DNA of 15,594 nucleotides from an uncultured Lachnospiraceae bacterium (GCA_934434905.1 CAKSAI010000042.1:1-15594); one strand, 5' to 3'; shown: positions 1-8,428, numbered from the stretch's first letter. A program made the numbers and translations. Notes: generated by a model from the sequence alone, not told the origin.

Positions 1-65
1 GGGGTTAGCTTGCTAAATAAGGATCTGTTAGGATTCTGTTCGCAAGAATCTTGTCACTTTAGTGA
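1..65. repeat. Cluster of three short perfect hairpins at the window edge
   Basis: Three perfect inverted repeats sit almost end to end: TTAGC-tt-GCTAA (5-16), GATTCT-7nt-AGAATC (32-50) and TCACT-tt-AGTGA (54-65). They lie where recognisable GH2 beta-galactosidase coding sequence stops (about position 72), so this short non-coding stretch may be the edge of another element or the scar of a rearrangement. There is no T-run typical of an intrinsic terminator on either strand, and no transposase is visible. The stems are only 5-6 bp, so chance is possible. Confidence 0.35.
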
Positions 66-1345
66 TGAGAGGTTCAATCCGAACTGCCCTTCATTGCCAA
101 GGAACCACATAATGATGCAGGGTGAATTCTTATCCCTTATCACCATTCGCTTCATGCGGTCTAAATAAGCCGCTTCAAATTCAGGATTATCGGCGAGCTT
201 TTCTGCTGATTTTCTGCTGCAAAGACCGTATGCGTGTTCCATGCCGTGACTTTCCTGATCACATTCATCAATCACGTAAAGCCCGTATTCATCGCACATC
301 TCATAAAATGACGGGTGATTCGGATAATGGGATGTTCTGACGCAGTTGATGTTAAACTGCTTCATCAGAACGATATCCCTGCGCATATCGTCACCGGTTA
401 CGCAATAGCCGTATTTGAGGTGGGAATCATGCCGATTTACGCCCTTAAGCTTAACGGAAACACCGTTTATCAGGAGCTCGCCCACAGACGACGTTCCAAC
501 CGTTCGAATGCCTATCTTCTTATATATATACTCTCCGGCGCATTTTATCAGAATACCATACAGATACGGCTTCTCAGCGTTCCATAATATGGGATCGCTT
601 ATCCTGCACGTCTTTGTCCCGGACACAAGCTCATTTCCACCGCAGTCAAATACCGTAAACACAAGCTCGTCTGCATCGCCTTTTACGCAGATAGTTCCGT
701 CCGTGGAGGTGATAACGGTAAAATCTCTCACATGATTCTGCGGACGCTTCAATATATATACATCCCGAAAGATTCCATGATAGCGGAAGCAATCCTGATC
801 TTCCAGATAGGAACCGTCACAAAAGGTATAGACCAAAACCGTCACGGTGTTGGCACCGCTATGCAAAAATTCAGAAACATCAAACTCTGCCTGCATCCTC
901 GATCCCTTTGAGGCTCCGACATAATTACCGTTTATATAGAGTTCGAACGCAGCGGAAACACCCTCAAAAGCTATATAACCGCGTGGCAGCTCCGCCGTTG
1001 TTTCAAAATCAATCATCCGGCTGTACACACCTACCGGATTTACCGTTTTTGTGTACGGAACGTTCACAGGAAACGGGTAATTGATGTCGTATACTGTATC
1101 TGTCCATAACCATAACACTCCCAGCAGGATGGCACGGGTATTCTATCGTGAAATTCTATTTCTTCGACTGTATCCGGCAGATCGAGCGGTGTTTCAAAAT
1201 ATGCGAAATTCCATTCGCCATTCATGAATATATACCGCTCATTGGATCCAAGCTGTCGATTCACCGCATATTTTTTCTCGCCATACGGAATATAGTAAGC
1301 CCTCTGCGGCAGACGGTTTTCCCCCTGGGACAGAGGATTGTATAA
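54..1345 (-). pseudogene. LacZ-type GH2 beta-galactosidase, N-terminal fragment, frameshifted and truncated
   Basis: The sequence encodes the first ~430 residues of a LacZ-like glycoside hydrolase family 2 beta-galactosidase (normally ~1000 residues). Visible landmarks in order are ENRLPQRAYYIPY near the N-terminus, the sugar-binding sandwich (SCWECYGYGQIQYT, then NYPFPVNVPYTKTVNPVGVY), RYHGIFRDVYIL, KGVNRHDSH, VRTSHYPNHPSFYEMCDEYG and the acid/base motif FLGNEGQFG (Glu codon at 90-92). Three defects are seen. The N-terminus is joined in frame to a glycyl radical enzyme fragment near 1340-1348. One base is missing near 1086-1090, so the reading QIQYT must change frame to continue as DINYPFP. 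The gene ends at about 72, before the nucleophile region. A true start codon and ribosome site are absent. It is therefore most likely non-functional, unless the breaks are assembly errors. Confidence 0.88.
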
Positions 1346-1678
1346 GAAATCCGGGTTCTTGTTCGCCGCCATAAGCTTTTCTCCGTCCAGAACATTTATG
1401 TTTATCAGCGTTCCGCCCTCCTTAAAATGTCCCAGGATCAGCTTCGTTATAATATCCACGCCATTCTCATCAAGCGCAAGCTGCGGGTCAAATTCCAACT
1501 GTAAGGGTGCGGTGTTGCCATAGCCACACTGTACTGCCGCTATTCCGCTTGACTGCGCTGTAACCGCACCATCCACCCGGAAATGTGGATTGGGATTGGC
1601 ACCGTGTGAGATCGGCTCGCCTTTTTTCCTGCCGTTGGGTGTTGCACCCACCACCGCGCCGTACTCGAATTTGATACC
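1343..1678 (-). pseudogene. Glycyl radical enzyme (PFL-like), C-terminal fragment lacking the radical glycine
   Basis: About 110 residues match the C-terminal half of pyruvate formate-lyase-like glycyl radical enzymes: FEYGAVVGATPNGRKKGEPI, then TAPLQLEFDP, FKEGGTLININVL and NPDFLY. In this family the segment after NP-x-x-Y runs within a few residues into the conserved RV[ST]G[FY] loop carrying the radical glycine. Here that loop is missing and LacZ-like sequence starts instead, in the same frame. The N-terminal ~600 residues, including the active-site cysteine, are also missing: the reading begins at about 1678 directly after activase sequence in a different frame. The remnant sits downstream of its expected activating partner, matching the usual operon order. 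It cannot be an active enzyme as it stands. The substrate class cannot be told from this part. Confidence 0.8.
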
Positions 1679-2175
1679 CCGGTGTATTTCCTGTGTTTTT
1701 CACTGTCAAATATCTTGAAATCCGCCATCACAAGATTGAGATTACCCAAGAGCTGCTCGTCAGAAAACACCAGCGACGTTTCTATCGCGGTATTGATCTG
1801 TTCAGCTCTGCATTTCCTTATAAGTTCTTTTATCACCTCAGGGTACATAAGCGGCTCACCGCCGGAGAAGGTGACGCCGCCGTCCCCGAAATAATACGTT
1901 CTGTCCTCAATTATCTGCGCAAATATCTTCTCCGTCGTCATTTCCCTTCCGCAGACCACCCTGGCTCCCGAAAAACAGCCGTCCTTACACATCCCACAGC
2001 CGATGCATTTCTCGGGATAGAACATCTCCTGCGGCTCTTTCTTCATACATTCGGGATTATGGCACCACGCACAGCGAAGCGGACAGCCCTTAAAGAACAC
2101 TGTGGTGCGGATGCCGGGCCCGTCGTGTATGGAAGCCCGTTCGATATCCGCAACAACCGCTTTATCGGAACTCAT
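1669..2175 (-). pseudogene. Glycyl radical enzyme activase (radical SAM), C-terminally truncated
   Basis: Activating enzymes of this kind use S-adenosylmethionine and a [4Fe-4S] cluster to install the glycyl radical on a partner enzyme. The N-terminal 169 residues are clear: DGPGIRTTVFFKGCPLRCAWC with the radical SAM cysteines C31, C35 and C38, a ferredoxin-like insert C57-x2-C60-x2-C63-x3-C67, and the SAM-binding GGVTFSGGEP at about 99-108. Homology stops at HRKYTGVSN (codon 169, position 1669), after which the frame reads through glycyl radical enzyme sequence out of phase up to a stop at 1540. Family members usually have about 250-300 residues, so roughly the last third of the fold is lost. 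The start is preceded by AAGGAGG and overlaps the end of the upstream oxidoreductase by 14 bases, which suggests translational coupling. Confidence 0.85.
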
Positions 2176-3277
2176 GCCGAATCGCCTCCTTCTTCCCGCT
2201 CTTTGCCGACTTTATTGACGCATCAAGCAATGCCATGACACGTATATTATAATCCAGTGTAACGGTTTTAAGGAGCGGCAGGTGGTTTCGCCTGCAATAG
2301 GCGTAATGGTCGACAATGTTGGCGATATGCGCTGGAATCTCATATCCCGGCAATTCTATCTCATCACCGTACAGGTTCATCGCCTTTATCTCCTTGTCCG
2401 GCGTACAGTATAGTACACCGTCCGTGCAGCTATAGATCGGCCCTGTCGGCAGCGACGCCTGAGGTACCGTCCATGTACCCTCATATATGCCCAGCGAATC
2501 CTTATACTCTATGATACCTGCCACATTATCCGGCGCGTCCATATATGGGGTGTTATAATTTCCCGCCGAGGCAGAAACCATGAGCGGTACATCATCGTCC
2601 CTTCGTGCCCACGTATTGAAGAAGCAACCGTAACAGCCAATGTCAAGGAACGCTCCGCCGCCGGTATGATTCTGATACCACCAGGTAGACGCTCTCTCTT
2701 CGTCAGTCATCTCCTGTGCCTTCTCTGTAACGCCGCGGTGCTTTGCCCCCTTGCCCAGCGGACCGGTATGGCCATTTATATAGAAGGATTTCACCAGCCT
2801 TCCTACAATACCGCTGTCAAGCGCTGCCAGTTCCTTATGTATATAGGGCCGCCAGATGACCGGCCAGTTGACCATCGCCTCAATGCCGTAGTTCTCCACT
2901 GTTTTCTTTATCTCAAGAGCCTGGTCAAGCGTTGTTGCCATCGGCTTTTCAATGCTGACATTAATACCGCGCTTCGCACACTCAAGAACGATCTGTGGCT
3001 TTCTGTTATTTTCGCATAGGATAAATGCGATATCCGGCTTTAACTCATCCAGCATTTCCCGAAAATCGTCATGCGGCGTAATATGATACCTTTCACTGTT
3101 GTTCTTAATGTTCCATGCCCGCGTGTATCTTGCCGTCGTAGCCTCGGGAACTTCGGGCGGAACGTCCGCCATCCCCACAAGTTCGAAGTCCTCCTGTTCA
3201 TTTATATACTGCGCAATCTCATTTACGTGCATATGCGCAAAACCGATGATCACTGCTCTTATCTTTTCCATTTTCAT
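2162..3277 (-). CDS. Gfo/Idh/MocA-family oxidoreductase, GFOR-like Tyr type with HxH nucleotide loop
   Basis: This 371-residue protein has the two-domain Gfo/Idh/MocA plan: an N-terminal Rossmann NAD(P) domain (about 1-130) and a C-terminal alpha/beta domain. The usual GxGxxA loop is replaced by GFAHMH (12-17). The catalytic EKP motif is present (K111). The second signature reads GGGAFLDIGCYG (206-217), with Tyr216 where most members have His, an arrangement known in glucose-fructose oxidoreductase and dihydrodiol dehydrogenase. It has no signal peptide, so it is cytoplasmic. Its closest relative in the window is the protein at 6208-7323, which shares the HxH loop, the NWPV segment, the Tyr signature and the LPTGP/IPTGP segment. 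The start follows AAAGGA with a 46-base gap after the upstream gene. The likely reaction is oxidation or reduction of a sugar carbon; the substrate is unknown. Confidence 0.88.
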   Translation of the reverse strand: MKMEKIRAVIIGFAHMHVNEIAQYINEQEDFELVGMADVPPEVPEATTARYTRAWNIKNNSERYHITPHDDFREMLDELKPDIAFILCENNRKPQIVLECAKRGINVSIEKPMATTLDQALEIKKTVENYGIEAMVNWPVIWRPYIHKELAALDSGIVGRLVKSFYINGHTGPLGKGAKHRGVTEKAQEMTDEERASTWWYQNHTGGGAFLDIGCYGCFFNTWARRDDDVPLMVSASAGNYNTPYMDAPDNVAGIIEYKDSLGIYEGTWTVPQASLPTGPIYSCTDGVLYCTPDKEIKAMNLYGDEIELPGYEIPAHIANIVDHYAYCRRNHLPLLKTVTLDYNIRVMALLDASIKSAKSGKKEAIRHEFR

Positions 3278-3323
3278 CCCTCTGTCCTTTCATTTTATTT
3301 GTACGATATCCATTTCCAGTCTC

Positions 3324-5069
3324 CTATTGTTCTTCAGGCCTATGAAGTCTGTATGTAAGCGTGTTATAATCGCAGACAATGATGGTTCCATCGGAATATT
3401 CTGTTTCAAATACCTTCTCTTCTACCTCCTCATGCCTTACCATGAATTCATATTGGAGATAGGCGAGCCTGTCATATTCCTCCGCCAGCTCTTTTACTCC
3501 TTTGGCATCATTCCGGATCTTTTCCTTGCTTTCCGTCCGATAATCGGCATCACCGATCCAATCGCTTCCATCTGTCACAAACTTTGCATTATAATACACA
3601 TGCGGTCTGCCGCCATACTCCACGATCTTCAGAAAATCCTCCCGGTCTTCGCTTTTGGGAGAGTTGATCGTCCTCGCGTAAGGATTGCTCAGTACAATTC
3701 CATGATACACCAACTGCCAGAATGGAATATATTTATCCGCAAGCGGATGCATGCCCGCTTTATCCTTATAATCTGCAAATGACACATATAGCGTACTGTC
3801 ACAATTTTTTAACGAATAGTCGAATGGCCCTTCACTTCCCACTGCGCCAAACAGTTTTCTTGCTTCTGCAAACAGCTTATCGAAATATTCTCCGCTCTGC
3901 TTCCTGTTCACCGGATGCTTTTCACTGAAGCATTCACGGGGAGACGTACAGGTGATCACATCAATATAATGGAGCCCCCGAAAGCCCAGGTCGGCAACCT
4001 CCGGAAGCGTCTGCATGGAGATCTCATAGGCTCTCTTCGGGCAGACATTATAGCTTCTTCCACCACTCCAGCGTTCCGCCAGCACGCTTACCTCTCCATT
4101 CTGTTTGACCGCCATATCTTCCATATCAAACATGTCTGCAATGGAATAAGCATCTGTACTGTTGGTGTGACAGGTAATTCTGTAGCCATATTTTTTTGCA
4201 AGAGCCATCGTCTTCTTAAGACCCTCAAGTCCACCTACAGACCCTTCCACCGGCAGGATCTGGGGCCATCTTCCATCATGACCCCCTATGTTCCAGCCTA
4301 CAAGGCAAAATTCCGCTTTTTTTATGCCCAGCTGATGATATGCTTCCATGATCGTTTCCACATCAGCAAAGCTGCTGGCAACATGAACCTCCGGTTCATT
4401 CTCCGGCGTTTGTTCCAGGATCTTACAGGGAACCGGCTTCCACGCCATTCGGATCCTGATATTCAGGGACTCCACGCAGTAACGCAGATCTTCATTCATG
4501 CGTTCCTTTATGGAAACAAACCCGTGATCCAACTGATAATCCCTGTATTCCGCTGCAATATCGCTATAGGTTGCCGTCCTCTGCAAAAGAGTATATTCCA
4601 GAATCTCAATATTTTCATACGGAACCTTCTCATTGATATAAAACCGGATAAAAAACCGGTAAATATGATCCTTTATGGCAATGATCTGGGCCGTATCCTC
4701 ACGCATACCGGTCACTATTGCTGCGATTGCCTTCTCCCCGCCGCGAAGCGCATATAGCGGCATGTGTCCGCCATTTGACACGTATTCGCCATCGTCCCTG
4801 TCCTGAAAGGTTCCCATCGCATATGCTTCGTTCCTGTAAGTATTGCCCCCGCCACTGTTTGGATTCAGGATAAAAAAACCATCCTCCCCGCTTCTGATCC
4901 CGCCATCATAAATCTCCACATCCACATGAGAGATCCTGTGATAATCCAGCTCATCCTCCACCTCATATGTTCGCACTCTGCTGCCCCTTGAAGAAGTGCC
5001 GGAAGATTTTAAGGACAGTTGTCCCGTGTATGCAGAACCGTCTGAATAATGTACCGTATAAAGCTTCAT
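3324..5069 (-). CDS. Putative (beta/alpha)8 glycoside hydrolase-like protein, family not identified
   Basis: This 581-residue protein has no signal peptide and is likely cytoplasmic. The N-terminal ~200 residues look like a beta-sandwich of the kind that precedes retaining glycosidase barrels. From about 225 on, a barrel-like section carries FCLVGWNIGGHDGRWP (254-269), ITCHTNSTDAYS (298-309), GLHYIDVITC (365-374) and GSEGPFDYSL (411-420). Asp370 in HYIDV and Glu413 in GSEGPF are spaced and placed like the nucleophile and acid/base of clan GH-D or GH101-type enzymes; this assignment is inference. It resembles the uncharacterised DUF5696 or DUF6259 type glycosidase-like proteins, but I cannot assign a family. 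The start follows AAGGAG, 18 bases after the upstream gene stops. Sitting between oxidoreductases of the same operon, it probably cleaves, or binds, the same saccharide they oxidise. Confidence 0.7.
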   Translation of the reverse strand: MKLYTVHYSDGSAYTGQLSLKSSGTSSRGSRVRTYEVEDELDYHRISHVDVEIYDGGIRSGEDGFFILNPNSGGGNTYRNEAYAMGTFQDRDDGEYVSNGGHMPLYALRGGEKAIAAIVTGMREDTAQIIAIKDHIYRFFIRFYINEKVPYENIEILEYTLLQRTATYSDIAAEYRDYQLDHGFVSIKERMNEDLRYCVESLNIRIRMAWKPVPCKILEQTPENEPEVHVASSFADVETIMEAYHQLGIKKAEFCLVGWNIGGHDGRWPQILPVEGSVGGLEGLKKTMALAKKYGYRITCHTNSTDAYSIADMFDMEDMAVKQNGEVSVLAERWSGGRSYNVCPKRAYEISMQTLPEVADLGFRGLHYIDVITCTSPRECFSEKHPVNRKQSGEYFDKLFAEARKLFGAVGSEGPFDYSLKNCDSTLYVSFADYKDKAGMHPLADKYIPFWQLVYHGIVLSNPYARTINSPKSEDREDFLKIVEYGGRPHVYYNAKFVTDGSDWIGDADYRTESKEKIRNDAKGVKELAEEYDRLAYLQYEFMVRHEEVEEKVFETEYSDGTIIVCDYNTLTYRLHRPEEQ

Positions 5070-5087
5070 AAATCCTGTCTCTCCTTC

Positions 5088-6206
5088 TTACAATTCATCA
5101 GCGCTTACTTCCCGCTTAAGCTCTGCTGACCGATAGAAGCATTCGATTGCCTTGGTAACCTCCAGATTCTGTGCTTCTTTTATCAGATATTCTTCTTTGC
5201 CGACAAGTGTATCCATAATGTTCCGGTACATATAGCGATGCTGTTCAAAAGGAACTCCTTTGTATTTCCCGTTGTCAAACCACTTCATATCACATTCGGT
5301 CTGATATCTTCCGATATTCTTATACAGCATTTCATTGTTGACTGACAGACCGCCCTTATCGCCGCAGATTACCATATCGAGGTTTGTGGTCGGGAGATTG
5401 ATCGCCCAGGAAAACTTAAAATTCACACTGGTTCCGTCGCAAAGGCGCATAAATCCCGTTGAAAAATCTTCCACATTAAATTCCCTGTAATCATAGGGAC
5501 GCGGTGTAAAGGTTCCGCTGTACGCACCACTTTCCGCAATGCTTAAAAGAATATCCTCGCCCTGGTTGGCAATCTTCGTATAGGTACTTCCCGAAACAGA
5601 CTTTACCTTCTTGTCGCCTAATATCCAGAGAAGTGAGTCGATAAGATGCACGCCGAGGTCGCAGAACGGTCCGCCGAAATTATGCTCCTTCATATGGAAC
5701 ATTCCCCATGTGGGAATACCGATCCTGCGAATAAATTCTATATCAGAGAAATACACATCCCCCAATTCCCCGCTGTCAACGAGAATCTTAGACTGCTGCA
5801 TATAATTACGCCAACGCATACACTGGCATGGGAACAACATTTTCCCACATTCTTTTGCTGTTTTCCACATTTCCTTCGCATCGGCAAGGCTTATGGCCAT
5901 AGGCTTCTCACATGCGACATGCGCACCTGCCTTCAAGGCTTTGATCGTCCATTCCTTATGATGCATATTCGGCGTACAGACCGCAACGAAATCCGGATGA
6001 AGCTCATCCAGCATTTTCTGGGGATCTTCATACCATCTCGGCACGTTATGACGTTCCGCTGTTTCCTTTGCCGCTTCCGGTCTTATATCCGCAACTCCGA
6101 CTACCTCAACCTCCCCTTTTTCCCGCAGAATATTCAGTGCCGGGAAATGCGCGGAATTTGCTATCATTCCTGTTCCTATGACTGCTACTCTTAATTTGTT
6201 GTCCAC
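5088..6206 (-). CDS. Gfo/Idh/MocA-family oxidoreductase (canonical, IPTWG subgroup)
   Basis: The protein has 372 residues starting at GTG (6206). A longer reading from 6275 is possible, but it would overlap the upstream gene by 68 bases and adds 23 residues without family character, whereas GGAGG lies 9 bases before this GTG. The NAD(P)-binding loop is VAVIGTGMIA (11-16 for GTGMIA), the catalytic motif is CEKP (K101), and the second motif FCDLGVHLID carries Asp183 and His187, as in typical members. RRIGIPTWGMFH precedes it. The same IPTWG-FH segment and overall pattern occur in the protein at 9601-10671, so the two are close paralogues placed in different operons of this locus. The role is probably NAD(P)-dependent oxidation or reduction of a sugar or glycoside hydroxyl in the cytoplasm; the substrate is unknown. 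Confidence 0.9.
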   Translation of the reverse strand: MDNKLRVAVIGTGMIANSAHFPALNILREKGEVEVVGVADIRPEAAKETAERHNVPRWYEDPQKMLDELHPDFVAVCTPNMHHKEWTIKALKAGAHVACEKPMAISLADAKEMWKTAKECGKMLFPCQCMRWRNYMQQSKILVDSGELGDVYFSDIEFIRRIGIPTWGMFHMKEHNFGGPFCDLGVHLIDSLLWILGDKKVKSVSGSTYTKIANQGEDILLSIAESGAYSGTFTPRPYDYREFNVEDFSTGFMRLCDGTSVNFKFSWAINLPTTNLDMVICGDKGGLSVNNEMLYKNIGRYQTECDMKWFDNGKYKGVPFEQHRYMYRNIMDTLVGKEEYLIKEAQNLEVTKAIECFYRSAELKREVSADEL

Positions 6207-6207
6207 C

Positions 6208-7323
6208 TTACATTTCCTCCATCTTTCTGGTTGTCTCCCATTTTCCCGAATAGCTTGAACGGATACCCGCGTCAAGCGCTGCCAATGCTTTTATGTTGAA
6301 TTCCGGCGTGATCATTTCACGCAGCGGCTCGCCTTCCTTCAGGTGATCGTAGAGATTTAACGGCAGGGTATACTGCGGAGCATCCCATGGGACACTCGTA
6401 ATGACCCTGTCCGGCTTCGTTGACATATGACTGAATCCCTTATATATCTTAACCTCGTTGCCGTATCTGTCCGAAACGATAACGCCCTTCGAGCCGTATA
6501 TCACCGGTCCGGTAGGGATCTCCCCATTATTCAGCGTAGACCATGAGCCTTCCACATCTGCGACGCCGTTCCCGAAATCCAGTGTATAGTTTACATAATC
6601 TTCAACATCTGAAAATCCCAGGAAAAAGTTCTTTCGGATCCCCGACACACGTTCCGCCTGCCTGCCGAATATCCAGGTGCTTAAGGTACAGCCGTATCCG
6701 CCGTAATCAAGCGATGCTCCTCCCCCGACTGCATGACGATACCAGAACATTTTTTTGAATCTTTCCCGTTCTTCGTCTGTAAGTCCCTTGTCATTGTGCG
6801 TATACGGCCCTAAGGTCGCCGGGCTTCGGTAATGGACCCGCAGTACATCACCTATCTCGCCGGCATCCGCCGCATTTTTACAATTGATAAAGCTGTCAAA
6901 CCATGCTACCGGCCAGTTTATTGCCAGAAATGCCTTACTGTTCTTATATGCCCGGTACATTCTTGCGCCGTCTTCAAAGGTCATTGCCATGGGCTTCTCT
7001 ATGACCGTATTCAGATCCATTGACAGTGTTTCCTCGACAATGGACGGATATCTGCGCATATTCGAGCATACGACGACAATATCCGGGCGGAGCGCCAACA
7101 GCTCCCTGTAATCCTCATAGACCCGAATCCCGTCCTCACACGCCCTTCTCATATTTCTCTGCAGGCGTACCCCTATATCTTCCTCCACATCATCCTTATA
7201 GGGAGGAAGGTCTGCACACCCGATGACGCTGAATTTATCCTTGTATTTTGAAAAATTTTCATACATGCAGCCGCTGTGGACATGCTCGATCCCAACGATT
7301 GCAACTGTCAGCTTCTTATCCAT
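6208..7323 (-). CDS. Gfo/Idh/MocA-family oxidoreductase, GFOR-like Tyr type with HxH nucleotide loop
   Basis: This 371-residue protein starts at ATG 7323, chosen because AAAGGAGAGG lies just upstream; an earlier ATG at 7353 would overlap the upstream gene and lacks such a site. The nucleotide loop is VGIEHVH (GIEHVH at 11-16) in place of GxGxxA. EKPMA carries Lys110. The second signature is VGGGASLDYGGYG with Tyr210 in the usual His position. It pairs with the protein at 2162-3277 as a divergent subgroup sharing both features. Its stop lies one base before the next gene's GTG start, and its last codons (MEEM) contain that gene's ribosome site, so the two are translationally linked. It is cytoplasmic, and the sugar substrate is unknown. 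Confidence 0.88.
   Translation of the reverse strand: MDKKLTVAIVGIEHVHSGCMYENFSKYKDKFSVIGCADLPPYKDDVEEDIGVRLQRNMRRACEDGIRVYEDYRELLALRPDIVVVCSNMRRYPSIVEETLSMDLNTVIEKPMAMTFEDGARMYRAYKNSKAFLAINWPVAWFDSFINCKNAADAGEIGDVLRVHYRSPATLGPYTHNDKGLTDEERERFKKMFWYRHAVGGGASLDYGGYGCTLSTWIFGRQAERVSGIRKNFFLGFSDVEDYVNYTLDFGNGVADVEGSWSTLNNGEIPTGPVIYGSKGVIVSDRYGNEVKIYKGFSHMSTKPDRVITSVPWDAPQYTLPLNLYDHLKEGEPLREMITPEFNIKALAALDAGIRSSYSGKWETTRKMEEM
6216..6220 (-). promoter_or_regulatory. Ribosome binding site that decides the GTG start at 6206
   Basis: On the minus strand GGAGG (plus-strand CCTCC) lies 9 bases before GTG at 6206 and inside the last codons of the upstream reading frame. This favours the short form of the downstream oxidoreductase and indicates coupled translation. 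Confidence 0.75.
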
Positions 7324-7336
7324 TGCCTCTCCTTTG

Positions 7337-8428
7337 TCAGAACGTGGTTTCAAGTCCCACTGTCGCTCCGGTCTCGACTGCCAGCGGGATCTTGTTCATG
7401 ATCTCAAGCACGTGCCTTGCATGTTCGGGAGACAAGACAGGAGCAGTATCGTTCTCGATCGCATGGATCAGGTCACTGAGGCAGCAGCACTGGCTTATCA
7501 GCTTCCTGGGCGGCGCCACCCATTCAGCGGGTGTGATCCAGCCGCGTATCCCCTTCTCCGGGCAATCCATATATACCTCCGGAATCGGATTTGTCATATA
7601 CGGTCTCGTAAAGGAGATCGTGCCTTTATCTCCGAATATCTCAAGCATCGGCGCTCTGGAAGCTTTCTGTGAAAATCCGGTATCCACCAGCGCCAATCTT
7701 CCCTCGCCGTAATCAAGCGATATGATATATTGATCCGGGATCTTGTCAGTAACGATCTTCTCACCGTCGAAGGCCCCCGATCTCACTTCACGTACAGGCG
7801 TAGTGACCTTCGCCATACAGGAAAGCTTCTTTGCCGCACCGAAGATACAGGTTACGATCTGCAGCCCATGCACCCCCATATCGACCAGCGCTCCGGCGCC
7901 CGGTTCGAAGAACCAGGACGGATCCGTATCCCGGTATTGGAAATATTCCGGTCCCCCATGGGACATATTGCACTTTATGTAATATGGATTCCCGATTGTC
8001 CCGTCGCGCATCATCTGCTTTGCAATGGCGATATCATACCGCATCGGATGGATCGGAACGCATGAAAACTTTACACCGTTTTTCTCAGCAGTCCTGATCT
8101 GCTCCGTCAAAGCCTCAACAGAAGGTGCTGCAGGCTTTTGCGAGATAAGATGCTTGCCGGCATTCAGGACTGCCATATTGATCTCGTGATGCGCCTGTAT
8201 CGAAGCTGCATCAATGGCGATGTCGAAATCACACTTTTCCAGCAGCTCGTATACACTGCTGTATGCGTTTTTTATCCCATACTTTTCACATGCAGCCTCC
8301 GCCCGTTCCGGCACGATATCGACCGCCGCAACGCACTCTGCGTTCGCTTCCCTTCCGATGTTCGGAAAATACTGCGCATTTGCAAAGAATCCGCATCCGA
8401 TCACCGCTACTCTCCATTTGGTTGACAT
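7337..8428 (-). CDS. Gfo/Idh/MocA-family oxidoreductase with QKP catalytic motif
   Basis: This 363-residue protein is the first gene of the left-hand operon, with GGGAGG 8 bases before its ATG. The Rossmann loop is VAVIGCGFFA (GCGFFA 11-16). The catalytic lysine motif is QKPAA (K98) rather than the common EKPxA. The second signature is GAGALVDMGVHGLQ with Asp183 and His187. The WFFEPGAGAL segment resembles sugar dehydrogenases acting on pyranosides, but this is not specific. It lies divergently from the AraC regulator across a 193-bp spacer and is therefore the most likely direct target of that regulator. The next gene starts 13 bases after its stop. It is cytoplasmic, with unknown substrate. 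Confidence 0.9.
   Translation of the reverse strand: MSTKWRVAVIGCGFFANAQYFPNIGREANAECVAAVDIVPERAEAACEKYGIKNAYSSVYELLEKCDFDIAIDAASIQAHHEINMAVLNAGKHLISQKPAAPSVEALTEQIRTAEKNGVKFSCVPIHPMRYDIAIAKQMMRDGTIGNPYYIKCNMSHGGPEYFQYRDTDPSWFFEPGAGALVDMGVHGLQIVTCIFGAAKKLSCMAKVTTPVREVRSGAFDGEKIVTDKIPDQYIISLDYGEGRLALVDTGFSQKASRAPMLEIFGDKGTISFTRPYMTNPIPEVYMDCPEKGIRGWITPAEWVAPPRKLISQCCCLSDLIHAIENDTAPVLSPEHARHVLEIMNKIPLAVETGATVGLETTF

Noticed and set aside
1..65. Integron attC site or insertion sequence end
   Set aside because: The TTAGC hairpin does not match the attC GTTRRRY core, and there is no transposase or long terminal inverted repeat in the window.
3915..4757. A 280-codon open frame on the plus strand
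   Set aside because: It lies antisense inside the glycosidase-like gene, has low-complexity His/Arg/Phe-rich composition, no ribosome site and no recognisable domain.
5088..6275. Longer start at 6275 for the canonical dehydrogenase
   Set aside because: It would overlap the upstream gene by 68 bases, and the 23 extra residues do not look like the family; the GTG at 6206 has a well-spaced GGAGG.
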